49,792 bases of DNA from Lachnospiraceae bacterium. GTDB lineage: Bacteria > Bacillota > Clostridia > Lachnospirales > Lachnospiraceae. This document shows positions 1 through 7,497 of this stretch, one piece after another. Below the pieces are notes generated by a model. The model did no database searches, had not been told where the DNA came from, and worked only from the letters and a program-made list of their open reading frames with translations. Every line of letters begins with the position of its first letter. Within the stretch, counting starts at the first letter, position 1. The DNA lies in contig JAFUTQ010000003.1 in assembly GCA_017484135.1 (NCBI GenBank), positions 1 through 49,792 on the forward strand. Direction: 5' to 3'. Made by a program: the position numbers and the translations under genes.

Positions 1-377
1 AAGAGATAATTGACCCCTTGCTGCAGCTCGTCATAAGTACGGCACAGATAGCTCAAAGAACGCTCCGGCCAGTTATCGAGATCGGTGACCTGCATTTCGA
101 GATTCAAATTTGCATTGTTGTTCAGATTTACCCGGATGTCGAGGATGAACGTCTTGTTGTCGATGGATTTTCCCAGCTCGATGGGATTCATGATTTCCAG
201 AGATGATATCTCATCCATCGGTAGATGCAGAACTGCGCTGACCAGCCCCTTGAGTGCGGTCAGATCCGTCTGCAGGACAGCGCGGAACATGTAGTCATTG
301 AGATAATTGTAATCAATTGTCCCTGTGGCCTCTTTTAGGGTTTGCCGGAAATCGGTGTGAATGTTTTTTTTCGACAT
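1..377 (-). CDS. Rpn-family PD-(D/E)XK nuclease / putative transposase (partial, N-terminal part)
   Basis: Reading the minus strand from ATG 377-375 gives about 125 residues that run off the window edge. AAGGAGG lies just upstream of the start. The protein opens MSKKNIHTDF, then has the family-typical YNYLNDYMFRAVLQ segment and later FILDIRVNL followed by LNLEMQV. That is the D...ExQ arrangement of the PD-(D/E)XK fold seen in Rpn recombination-promoting nucleases (PDDEXK_2 transposase-like family). These proteins cut DNA and stimulate RecA-independent recombination; they are often multicopy accessory genes. The remaining part of the nuclease domain is outside the window, so intactness cannot be judged. 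It is transcribed away from rlmH. Confidence 0.8.
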   Translation of the reverse strand, partial: MSKKNIHTDFRQTLKEATGTIDYNYLNDYMFRAVLQTDLTALKGLVSAVLHLPMDEISSLEIMNPIELGKSIDNKTFILDIRVNLNNNANLNLEMQVTDLDNWPERSLSYLCRTYDELQQGVNYL

Positions 378-479
378 AGATTGTCCTCCTTGTGGTTTGA
401 TAAAAGATAAAAAAGTTTTGACATACTTGGAAAATGCGGCGAATTGCCAATGAATTTAGACCAAGATGAAACTAAAACC

Positions 480-509
480 AGTGTAGCACAGGAGGATGAG
501 CATTGACAA
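480..509 (-). promoter_or_regulatory. Probable sigma-A promoter of the Rpn-family gene
   Basis: On the minus strand TTGTCA (509-504) and TACACT (485-480) are separated by 18 bp, and the -10 is preceded by TGC (extended -10). The leader would be about 95 nt. The rest of the 378-618 gap holds the rlmH promoter; I see no gene in it. Confidence 0.5.
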
Positions 510-583
510 ATTAAATGCTGTTAATCTTTCTTAAATTTTGTTCATACTTTAGATTTGGTATCCGTTTTTCCCTCACAAAATAT

Positions 584-611
584 TTGACCACAGTTCATTT
601 TATGCTATACT
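584..611 (+). promoter_or_regulatory. rlmH promoter giving a near-leaderless transcript
   Basis: TTGACC (584-589), 16 bp spacer, TATACT (606-611), preceded by TGC, an extended -10. The first suitable purine downstream is the A of the rlmH ATG at 619, 7 nt after the -10 hexamer. No Shine-Dalgarno sequence precedes the ATG. Confidence 0.65.
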
Positions 612-618
612 TAGATAC

Positions 619-1101
619 ATGACGGTTACGATATTGTGTGTCGGAAAGATAAAAGAGAAATTTTATGCGCAGGCGGTTGAAGAGTACAGGAAGCGGCTTG
701 GTCGTTATTGTAAGCTGAACGTGATCGAGGTGGCGGATGAGAAAACACCGGATCATGCACCGTCGGCGGTGGAGGCGCAGATTAAGGAAAAGGAAGGGAA
801 ACGCCTTTTGAAATACCTGACAGAGACTTCCGGGTACAAGGTTGTGCTGGCGATTGACGGTGTGATGATGGATTCGCCGGAGCTGGCAGGGCATATGCAA
901 AAGCAGATGGTGCAGGGCTGCAATGAATTTGTGTTCGTAATCGGCGGCTCGCTGGGGCTGTCTGAGGAGGTGTGCCGTTGCGCGGATCTTACCCTCAGCT
1001 TTTCGAAGCTGACCTTTCCCCATCCGTTGATGCGTGTGATTTTATTGGAACAGATATACCGATCGTACCGGATTATGTATCAGGAACCATATCATAAATA
1101 A
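619..1101 (+). CDS. rlmH: 23S rRNA (pseudouridine-1915-N3)-methyltransferase RlmH
   Basis: A 160-residue SPOUT-class methyltransferase, the normal length for RlmH. It methylates pseudouridine 1915 in helix 69 of 23S rRNA using S-adenosylmethionine, acting on assembled ribosomes in the cytosol. Visible landmarks are the N-terminal MTVTILCVGKIKEKF, the SAM-binding knot loop FVIGGSLGLSEEV and the conserved C-terminus FPHPLMRVILLEQIYRSY followed by QEPYHK. The ATG has no ribosome-binding site but a promoter sits exactly where transcription would start at the ATG, so initiation is probably leaderless. mscL follows 17 bp after the stop with its own good RBS. Confidence 0.95.
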   Translation: MTVTILCVGKIKEKFYAQAVEEYRKRLGRYCKLNVIEVADEKTPDHAPSAVEAQIKEKEGKRLLKYLTETSGYKVVLAIDGVMMDSPELAGHMQKQMVQGCNEFVFVIGGSLGLSEEVCRCADLTLSFSKLTFPHPLMRVILLEQIYRSYRIMYQEPYHK

Positions 1102-1118
1102 TTTAGGAGGAAGAACGA

Positions 1119-1544
1119 ATGAAGAAATTCATAAAGGAGTTCAAAACATTTATCAGCCGCGGCAGTGTCATGGACATGGCAGTCGGAATCATCATCGGAG
1201 GCGCATTTACCGCCATAGTATCGTCGCTGGTGGACGATATTATCAACCCCCTGCTGGGACTGGTTGGCGGAATGAACTTTGATCAGTACAGTGTGACCCT
1301 GATGGGAGATGCCACGTTAAATTACGGAAAGTTTATCACAGCGGTCATCAATTTTCTGATTATGGCACTTGTCATTTTTCTGATTGTCAAGGCGATGAAT
1401 AAGGCCACAGAAAAATTCGGGCCGAAAAAGGAAGCGGAAGTGGTGACCACGCAGGAGTGTCCGTTCTGCAAAACCACCATACATATCAAGGCAACCAGAT
1501 GTCCAAACTGCACATCGATGCTGGAGACAAAAGAAGAATCCTAA
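1119..1544 (+). CDS. mscL: Large-conductance mechanosensitive channel MscL with C-terminal zinc ribbon
   Basis: MscL is a homopentameric inner-membrane channel that opens under membrane tension to release solutes after osmotic downshock. The N-terminal [20 protein letters not shown] helix and first membrane segment, the loop, and the second membrane segment ([20 protein letters not shown]) match the family. Strong AGGAGG lies 9 nt before the ATG. After the usual cytoplasmic helix there is an added C4 zinc-ribbon-like tail: C114-x2-C117 and C128-x2-C131. This tail is absent from E. coli MscL; total length is 141 residues. A clear terminator follows. Confidence 0.95.
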   Translation: MKKFIKEFKTFISRGSVMDMAVGIIIGGAFTAIVSSLVDDIINPLLGLVGGMNFDQYSVTLMGDATLNYGKFITAVINFLIMALVIFLIVKAMNKATEKFGPKKEAEVVTTQECPFCKTTIHIKATRCPNCTSMLETKEES

Positions 1545-1551
1545 GCATGAG

Positions 1552-1588
1552 AAAACCCGGTACCATCTTTCCGACGGCCGGGTTTTTG
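1552..1588 (+). terminator. Rho-independent terminator after mscL
   Basis: AAAACCCGG (1552-1560) pairs with CCGGGTTTT (1578-1586), ending in a run of T. It separates rlmH-mscL from the downstream phosphorylase gene. Confidence 0.85.
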
Positions 1589-1616
1589 TGAATCATAAAA
1601 ACAGGAGGGAAAGGCC

Positions 1617-2933
1617 ATGCGCATGTATGATCTGATACAGGAAAAAAAAGAGGGAAGGGTTCTGTCGAAGGAAGAAATTTCATACATGATACAAAATTAC
1701 ACCAATGGGACGATCCCGGATTATCAGATGGCGGCGATGCTGATGGCAATCTGTTTTCAGGGAATGACACAGGAAGAGACATTGGATCTGACGCTGGCAA
1801 TGCGGGACAGCGGGGACACGCTGGATTTGTCAGAAATTCCCGGGATCAAAGTCGATAAGCACAGTACCGGAGGTGTGGGGGACAAAACCTCTCTGGTGCT
1901 GTCGCCTATTCTCGCAGAACTGGGAGTTCCGGTCGCAAAGATGTCCGGCAGGGGACTGGGACATACCGGAGGCACCATTGACAAGCTGGAATGCTTTCCG
2001 GGACTGTCTACGTCCCTTGGGGAAAAACAGTTTCTGGAAAATGTGCGCACAGTGGGGATGGCAATTGCCGGACAGACGGCGAATCTTGCTCCGGCAGATA
2101 AGAAGCTGTATGCACTGCGGGATGTCACTGCAACTGTAGCACAGCCCTCTCTGATTGCAGCCAGTATCATGAGCAAAAAGCTGGCCAGTGGTTCCGATGC
2201 CATTGTGCTGGATGTCAAGACAGGAAACGGTGCTTTTATGCAGAAATATGAGGATGCCGTACAATTGGCGCAAACCATGGTAAGCATCGGGCGCGGTGCA
2301 GGTAAAACCACTTACGCCGCTATTACGAATATGTCTCAGCCCTTGGGGAGAGCGGTGGGAAATACGCTTGAGGTGCTGGAGGCGATTCAGGCGTTGCAGG
2401 GCGACGGGCCGGAGGATTTGCTGGAGGTAGTATATACCCTGGGCAGTCTGATGCTGCGGGCCGCCGGAAAGACCTGTGATGCGAAGGAAGCAAGAGCGAT
2501 GATGGAGCAGGTCATTGCTTCCGGAAGGGCAGTGGATCGCTTTGCAAAATTCGTGGAGGCGCAGGGCGGTGACGGCAGACAGGTGCTGCACCCGGAAACG
2601 CTTGCAGTGGCAGAGATCAAAAAACCGGTTTACGCGAAAACGGGATGTATGGGATATGTAAAGGAGATTCAGGCGCTGGACATCGGAACCGCCTGTATGA
2701 AGCTGGGCGGAGGACGGTTGACAAAGGAAGCGGCCATTGATCTTTCGGTGGGAATCGTTCTGGAAAAGAAGGTTGGAGACCAAATCTGTGCGCAGGATGA
2801 GCCGATCGCCTATGTATATGCCAACGATAGGGAGCGCTGCGATGAGGCATGTCTGGCTGTGCAAAATGCGTTTACGGTAACGGATCAACCGGTAGAAAAG
2901 CCACGCTGTGTATATGGCTGTATTGTGGATTGA
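1617..2933 (+). CDS. pdp: Pyrimidine-nucleoside (thymidine) phosphorylase
   Basis: Cleaves thymidine, deoxyuridine and uridine with phosphate to free base plus (deoxy)ribose-1-phosphate, in pyrimidine salvage. The 438-residue length is typical. The phosphate-binding loop KHSTGGVGDKTS and the family signature KMSGRGLGHTGGTIDKLE are both intact (about residues 81-92 and 108-125), and the C-terminal PYNP domain is present. AGGAGGG 7 nt upstream supports ATG 1617 over the in-frame ATG two codons on. It stands alone between a terminator and repeat R1a. The broader-specificity pdp name is preferred for Firmicutes, but deoA-type specificity cannot be excluded by eye. Confidence 0.92.
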   Translation: MRMYDLIQEKKEGRVLSKEEISYMIQNYTNGTIPDYQMAAMLMAICFQGMTQEETLDLTLAMRDSGDTLDLSEIPGIKVDKHSTGGVGDKTSLVLSPILAELGVPVAKMSGRGLGHTGGTIDKLECFPGLSTSLGEKQFLENVRTVGMAIAGQTANLAPADKKLYALRDVTATVAQPSLIAASIMSKKLASGSDAIVLDVKTGNGAFMQKYEDAVQLAQTMVSIGRGAGKTTYAAITNMSQPLGRAVGNTLEVLEAIQALQGDGPEDLLEVVYTLGSLMLRAAGKTCDAKEARAMMEQVIASGRAVDRFAKFVEAQGGDGRQVLHPETLAVAEIKKPVYAKTGCMGYVKEIQALDIGTACMKLGGGRLTKEAAIDLSVGIVLEKKVGDQICAQDEPIAYVYANDRERCDEACLAVQNAFTVTDQPVEKPRCVYGCIVD

Positions 2934-2958
2934 GAATGTGGTGTAGTTGCTTGGTTAT

Positions 2959-3223
2959 ATGATTTGAGGGGGAACGGTCATGCCGGGGCAGGAGGCGGAG
3001 GGAAGGGGCAGGTCGACGTAACATTCAGGGTCAAAAGGTCATGCCGACATAGTCGGCATAGACTTTTTTGCACAAAAATCGTTTTGGAAAGCTAGCTTTC
3101 CAAAGCGATTCTTGCGCAAAGTGTGCACATCGTGAAACGATGTGCACCTTTTGACCCGTTTTCACAGAATATGCCCCTTCCCTCCGCCTCCTGCCCCGGC
3201 ATGACCGTTCCCCCTCAAATCAT
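2959..3223. repeat. R1a: cloverleaf-forming intergenic repeat, copy 1 (with 52-bp perfect outer arms)
   Basis: The outermost arms 2959-3010 and 3172-3223 are a perfect 52-bp inverted repeat. Inside, separated by unpaired stretches, an inner stem pairs 3028-3039 (GGGTCAAAAGGT) with 3146-3157. Within it are three arms: hairpin I ATGCCGAC-ATA-GTCGGCAT (3041-3059); a long central arm 3067-3120 centred on TTGGAAAGCTAGCTTTCCAA (3084-3103); hairpin II GTGCACATCG-TGAAA-CGATGTGCAC (3123-3147). It fills the gap between pdp and yqfC and contains no gene. It could also end pdp transcription, although there is no T tract. Confidence 0.9.
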
Positions 3224-3225
3224 GA

Positions 3226-3254
3226 GAATAGAATCTCCAAAAAAAACATATAGT
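3226..3254 (+). promoter_or_regulatory. Probable sigma-E (sporulation) promoter of yqfC
   Basis: GAATAGA (3226-3232) matches the SigE -35 consensus GHATANR, and CATATAGT (3247-3254) matches the -10 consensus CATACAHT; the spacer is 14 bp. In Bacillus subtilis yqfC-yqfD is a SigE operon, which agrees. The transcription start would fall at or within a few nt of the yqfC ATG (3260). The -35 begins 3 bp after the end of repeat R1a. Confidence 0.7.
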
Positions 3255-3259
3255 TACAT

Positions 3260-3541
3260 ATGAAGAAAATGAAACATCATCCAATCATGAAAGAGCATAT
3301 GGTAGAAGCGCTGGAGCTTCCCAAGGATCTGGTGTATCATGCGGCGATTGTGACTGTTTTGGGAAACCGGGAGCTGACGCTGGAAAACTATCGGGGGATG
3401 ATTGAATATCATACCGATCACGTCTGTGTACAGACGAAAAACTGCCGCGTGACTGTGACCGGACAAAATCTGACAATTCCATATTATACGAATGACGAAA
3501 TGAAAATCACAGGACTGATCAAAACGATTATGTATGAATAG
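3260..3541 (+). CDS. yqfC: Sporulation protein YqfC (YabP/YqfC family)
   Basis: A 93-residue protein of the YabP/YqfC family, which is expressed in the mother cell during sporulation and needed for normal spore formation; the biochemical role is not known. The typical segments ITVLGNRELTLENY-like (here VTVLGNRELTLENYRGMIEY) and a C-terminal DDMKIT-type stretch (NDEMKITGLI) are visible. There is no Shine-Dalgarno before ATG 3260; the SigE promoter sits so close that the mRNA is probably near-leaderless. yqfD starts 13 bp after the stop, the same order as in Bacillus. Confidence 0.85.
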   Translation: MKKMKHHPIMKEHMVEALELPKDLVYHAAIVTVLGNRELTLENYRGMIEYHTDHVCVQTKNCRVTVTGQNLTIPYYTNDEMKITGLIKTIMYE

Positions 3542-3554
3542 GAGTGGTGCTGTG

Positions 3555-4826
3555 ATGCTTTCGCTGTTTCGATATCTGAGCGGTTATCTGGAGGTGATGT
3601 TGAGCGGACGTGGAGCCGAGCGTTTCTTAAATCTGTGCAGCAGACACGAGATTCTGATCTGGGATCTTCGGAAGGAACAGGAGGTCTGTTTCTTTAAGCT
3701 CAGCGTCCGATCCTTTCGCAGAATCCGGCCCTATGTCAGAAAGACCGGAATTACCATAAGAATTCAGAACAGATACGGTCTTCCGTTCTGGCTGTACCGA
3801 TACAAAAAACGAAAATTATTTTTTGCAGGCATACTGCTTGCGGCTTCCCTGCTCATTTATCTGTCACAATTTGTCTGGAATATAGAAATTACGGGCAATT
3901 CCCGGGTAACGGAGGATACCCTGCTGCATTTTCTGGAGGAAAACAGCTGGGGGTACGGCAGCAGCAAGAAAAGTCTGGACTGCGAGGCGATGGAAGCGGC
4001 ACTGCGGGAAAGCTTTCCGGACATTATCTGGACCTCGATTGAACTATCCGGCACCAAAATGACGGTGGCAGTCAAGGAAAGTCTGCTCAGCAGGACGGAA
4101 AGTGAACCGGATTCCGGTGAGCCAACGGATTTGATTGCGGGAAATGACGGAATCGTGACATCGATTGTCACCCGAAGCGGAACGCCCTGTGTCAAGGCGG
4201 GGGATGTCGTTGCACAGGGAGATGTGCTTGTCTATGGGAGAATTGACATCTATGATGATGACGGAAATGTTGTGGATTGTCATTACTGCACTGCGGATGC
4301 AGATGTATATCTTCAGGAGGAGGAACTTTATACGGATGAGATTTCGGCGCATTATCTGCAGAAGGAAAAGACCGGAAACCGGAAAATATGTTATACCCTG
4401 GAGCTGTTTGGAAAATGTGTCCCGCTTTTCGCCAAGGCGTGTGGTTATGAACAGTATGAGCTGACTTCGGAATACCGTCAGTGGCGACTGTATCAGAACT
4501 ACTATTTTCCGGTGATTCTACGCATTGACACCTACGAGGAGTACGATGAAACACAGGCAGTTTATACCAGAGAACGCATGAAGGAACAGGCAAAGGAGCA
4601 TTTTGCGATCTATTTAGACGAGTTAGCGAAAAAAAACATTCAAATTTTGGAAAAAAATGTTATGATAAATACGGGGAAGGAAGGTCTGACTGTTTCCGGG
4701 ACATTAACGGTAGTCAAAAAAGCCGGACAGAGACAGAGCACAGATCGCCTCGAAAGCGAAGAAAACATAGAAAATTCAGAAACTACACAGACGAATGAAA
4801 GGTTAGCCGCAGATGAAATGGAATGA
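3555..4826 (+). CDS. yqfD: Sporulation protein YqfD
   Basis: About 423 residues, the size of YqfD. This is a single-span membrane protein of the sporulation programme whose outside region begins with a POTRA/FtsQ-like fold. A cytosolic N-terminal domain is followed by a basic patch (YRYKKRKLFF), one membrane helix (AGILLAASLLIYLSQFVW) and the family-typical IEITGNSRVTEDTLLHFLEE. Start choice: AGGAG (3540-3544) places initiation at ATG 3555 (or the adjacent GTG 3552); an upstream in-frame ATG at 3534 overlaps yqfC and has no RBS. The gene overlaps phoH by 14 bp. Confidence 0.88.
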   Translation: MLSLFRYLSGYLEVMLSGRGAERFLNLCSRHEILIWDLRKEQEVCFFKLSVRSFRRIRPYVRKTGITIRIQNRYGLPFWLYRYKKRKLFFAGILLAASLLIYLSQFVWNIEITGNSRVTEDTLLHFLEENSWGYGSSKKSLDCEAMEAALRESFPDIIWTSIELSGTKMTVAVKESLLSRTESEPDSGEPTDLIAGNDGIVTSIVTRSGTPCVKAGDVVAQGDVLVYGRIDIYDDDGNVVDCHYCTADADVYLQEEELYTDEISAHYLQKEKTGNRKICYTLELFGKCVPLFAKACGYEQYELTSEYRQWRLYQNYYFPVILRIDTYEEYDETQAVYTRERMKEQAKEHFAIYLDELAKKNIQILEKNVMINTGKEGLTVSGTLTVVKKAGQRQSTDRLESEENIENSETTQTNERLAADEME

Positions 4827-5814
4827 AACGGTGGTCAGCATTCCCGCCGAATATATCGCAGAGATTTTCGGGCAGTTTGATCACAATATAAAATTGATAG
4901 AGCGCACGCTTGGGATTACAGTGGTTCCGAGAAATGAAGGAATCAAGATTATCGGGGAGCCGGAGCAGGTAAAGAGTGCCTGCAATGTGTTGGAGCAGCT
5001 GGTAAAGCTTGCCGGACAGGGAACCCGGATCGATGAGCAGCGTGTGTCATATCTGCTGGCGTTGTCAGAAGAACACAAGGAAACGAAGATGGAAGAACTT
5101 GCGCAGGACTGTATCTGCCATACGATCAGCGGGAAACCGGTAAAACCAAAAACCCTCGGGCAAAAGCAGTATGTGGATGAAATACGGGAAAAAATGATTG
5201 TCTTCGGTATCGGGCCTGCCGGAACGGGGAAGACATATCTGGCGATGGCGATGGCGATTACGGCCTTCAAAAACGAGGAGGTCAGCCGGATTATTTTGAC
5301 CAGACCAGCGATTGAGGCGGGAGAAAAGCTTGGGTTTCTGCCGGGAGATCTGCAGAGCAAGGTGGATCCGTATCTGAGACCGCTCTATGACGCGCTCTAT
5401 CAGATTATGGGGGCGGAGAGCTTTCAGCGCAATATGGAAAAGGGACTGATTGAGGTGGCGCCCCTTGCTTATATGAGGGGCAGAACTCTGGACAATGCGT
5501 TTATTATTCTGGATGAAGCGCAAAACACGACGCCTGCGCAGATGAAGATGTTTCTGACCCGTATCGGGTTCGGCGCCAAGGCAGTGATTACGGGCGATGC
5601 CACGCAGAAGGATCTGGCACCGGGAATCAAATCCGGTCTGGATGTGGCACTTCGTGTCCTGAAAAATGTGGAGGGTATCGGAATCTGCCGTCTTCAGGCA
5701 GCCGATGTTGTGAGACATCCGCTGGTACAGCGCATTGTAAAGGCCTATGAGACCTATGAGGCAAAAAATCAGACATCCGCAAAGCGAGGCAAAAAAAATG
5801 ACAGCAGAAGATAA
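4813..5814 (+). CDS. phoH: PhoH-family ATPase
   Basis: 333 residues. Cytosolic P-loop ATPase of the PhoH/PhoL family, related to the N-terminal half of superfamily 1 helicases and linked with RNA metabolism together with YbeY. Walker A GPAGTGKT is at residues 134-141, Walker B is FIILDEAQN, and a GDATQKDL motif III follows. An N-terminal KH-like segment precedes the ATPase domain. It overlaps the end of yqfD, and the next gene begins before its stop, so the yqfC-to-ybeY genes form one operon. Confidence 0.93.
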   Translation: MKWNETVVSIPAEYIAEIFGQFDHNIKLIERTLGITVVPRNEGIKIIGEPEQVKSACNVLEQLVKLAGQGTRIDEQRVSYLLALSEEHKETKMEELAQDCICHTISGKPVKPKTLGQKQYVDEIREKMIVFGIGPAGTGKTYLAMAMAITAFKNEEVSRIILTRPAIEAGEKLGFLPGDLQSKVDPYLRPLYDALYQIMGAESFQRNMEKGLIEVAPLAYMRGRTLDNAFIILDEAQNTTPAQMKMFLTRIGFGAKAVITGDATQKDLAPGIKSGLDVALRVLKNVEGIGICRLQAADVVRHPLVQRIVKAYETYEAKNQTSAKRGKKNDSRR

Positions 5815-6988
5815 ATTTTCACCGCAGCGATTACTTTATATGTGTGGACTGACGGCACTGTTGCTTGCGGACAGTATTTTTTCAGCATGGTATCATCGGC
5901 TGCATACCGAGCAGCTTGTAGTTCTTGCCGGAATTGTTCTTTTATTTTTTCCGGTTTTTTTTGCGGCACTGTCGGTGGAACGGATCAGCGGACGGCTGAA
6001 CGGAGATGTCCGAACGGATCTCAAAGCGTTTACGGGGCATTTTACAATCTGTATTCTGATTTACCTGCTTTTTACGTTTGTGCCGGATTTCTATGCGCCG
6101 GTATTGATTCCGGCAATGTGGCTGTGCTGCGCCGGGGGCAGTTATCTGGGCATGATCGCAAGTGTGTTTCTGAACCTGGTTCTTTGCATCGGGAACGGGG
6201 CCGGGGGAGCTGTGTATATGGCATACACCCTGCTGGCATTGTATGGCTGCATCATGGTGCACCTTGTGACAGAACTGGGACAGGGATTCAAAAAATATAT
6301 TTTTGTCTGCCTGTTTGTAGTCAGCATATTGATTCCGGTGCTTTGCTATTATCTGCAAAATAAAAGCATTTCCCTGCTGATGATTGGAGTGATTGCTGCG
6401 GAAGGAGTGGCGGAGGTTTTGTTTTTGCGGTTTGCATATGAACCGCTGACCAGACAGCGGCAGGATGCGCTGCCCATCAGCCTGCAGGAGATCATTGAAC
6501 CGGATTATCCGCTGGTAAAGGATGTCCGACAATATTCTCAAAGGGACTATGAGCATGCAATGAAGGTGTCTGTGATTGCCGAGGCCTGTGCCCGCCAGGT
6601 ACAGGCGGATGCAGATGTGACTGCCGCCGCGGGTTTTTATTACCGCCTTGGCAAGCTGGTGGGAGAGCCGTTTGTGGAAAATGGCGTGAATCTTGCAAAG
6701 GCAAACTGTTTTCCGCTTCCGGTCGTTAAAATTTTGAGTGAATACAACGGTGAACAGGCGGCCATCAGCTCACTGGAATCGGCCATCGTTCATATCGTGG
6801 ACTGTGTTGTGACGAAATTTGAATTGCTGGATTACGACACCTTTCAGAACTCCTGGAATCATGATATGGTCATCTATCAGACGATGAACGAAAAGTCGGA
6901 GGAGGGGCTTTATGATAGGTCCGGCATGAATATGAATCAGTTTTTAAAAATCAGAAATTTTATTACGAAAGAGGTGGAGCTTTCTTGA
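5798..6988 (+). CDS. Membrane protein with degenerate HD domain (YqfF/7TMR-HD-like position)
   Basis: 396 residues from ATG 5798 (GAGG 8 nt upstream). The first half has about six hydrophobic membrane helices; the cytosolic C-terminal part resembles an HD phosphohydrolase, beginning YEHAMKVSVIAEACARQ (H253 in the first histidine position). The defining metal-binding HD pair is replaced: where active relatives have HDxGK this protein has Y282-R283-L-G-K. The later histidine-rich segment is also changed (SEYNGEQ). In other Firmicutes this phoH-ybeY slot holds the 700-residue 7TMR-HD protein YqfF/PgpH, a c-di-AMP phosphodiesterase. This is shorter and probably catalytically dead. Function unknown. 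Confidence 0.75.
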   Translation: MTAEDKFSPQRLLYMCGLTALLLADSIFSAWYHRLHTEQLVVLAGIVLLFFPVFFAALSVERISGRLNGDVRTDLKAFTGHFTICILIYLLFTFVPDFYAPVLIPAMWLCCAGGSYLGMIASVFLNLVLCIGNGAGGAVYMAYTLLALYGCIMVHLVTELGQGFKKYIFVCLFVVSILIPVLCYYLQNKSISLLMIGVIAAEGVAEVLFLRFAYEPLTRQRQDALPISLQEIIEPDYPLVKDVRQYSQRDYEHAMKVSVIAEACARQVQADADVTAAAGFYYRLGKLVGEPFVENGVNLAKANCFPLPVVKILSEYNGEQAAISSLESAIVHIVDCVVTKFELLDYDTFQNSWNHDMVIYQTMNEKSEEGLYDRSGMNMNQFLKIRNFITKEVELS

Positions 6989-7482
6989 CCATTCACATAG
7001 AAGAGGATACGGAAATAAATTTTGATTTTGACCATAAAGGGCTTGCAAAAGATGTGATATTGTTTACAATGAAACATGAAAACTTTCCGTTTGAGGCGGA
7101 ACTCAATCTCAATCTTGTAGATAATGACAGTATCTGTGCCATGAACCGGGCATATCGTCAGATCGATCGTCCGACCGATGTGCTGTCCTTTCCCATGCTT
7201 TCCTATGAGCAGCCGGGGGATTTTTCAACAATCGACGGACAGGCCGCAGAAAATGTAAATCCCGATACGGGGGAGATTTTGTTGGGGGATATCGTGCTTT
7301 CTGTTCCGAAGGTGCTCCAACAGGCACAGGAGTATGGGCACAGCGTCAGGAGGGAATATGCATTTTTGATCGTACATAGCATGCTGCATTTGTTTGGTTA
7401 TGATCATATGACCGAAGCAGATGCCGCATATATGGAAAATAAACAAACGGAGATTCTGCAAGGCCTGCAGATTCTGAGATAA
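6985..7482 (+). CDS. ybeY: Endoribonuclease YbeY (rRNA maturation factor)
   Basis: 165 residues. A zinc-dependent RNase needed for 16S rRNA 3'-end maturation and ribosome quality control. The metal-binding signature HSMLHLFGYDH (H-x3-H-x5-H) is intact. The earlier RxxDRPTDVLSFPM block is also conserved. It starts with TTG at 6985, overlapping the stop of the previous gene by 4 bp; GGTGGAG lies 5 nt upstream. Companion phoH upstream is the usual pairing. Confidence 0.94.
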   Translation: MTIHIEEDTEINFDFDHKGLAKDVILFTMKHENFPFEAELNLNLVDNDSICAMNRAYRQIDRPTDVLSFPMLSYEQPGDFSTIDGQAAENVNPDTGEILLGDIVLSVPKVLQQAQEYGHSVRREYAFLIVHSMLHLFGYDHMTEADAAYMENKQTEILQGLQILR

Positions 7483-7497
7483 TTGGAGGGTATTCAT

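Noticed and set aside
1830-2888. 352-residue minus-strand open frame
   Set aside because: Antisense to the intact pdp gene, low-complexity His/Arg/Ser-rich composition, no RBS, no recognisable domain.
2959-3223. CRISPR array or integron attC site
   Set aside because: R1 is a single folded unit per locus, not spaced direct repeats, and no integron integrase or cas gene is present; the tyrosine recombinase at 37441 lacks any visible linkage to R1.
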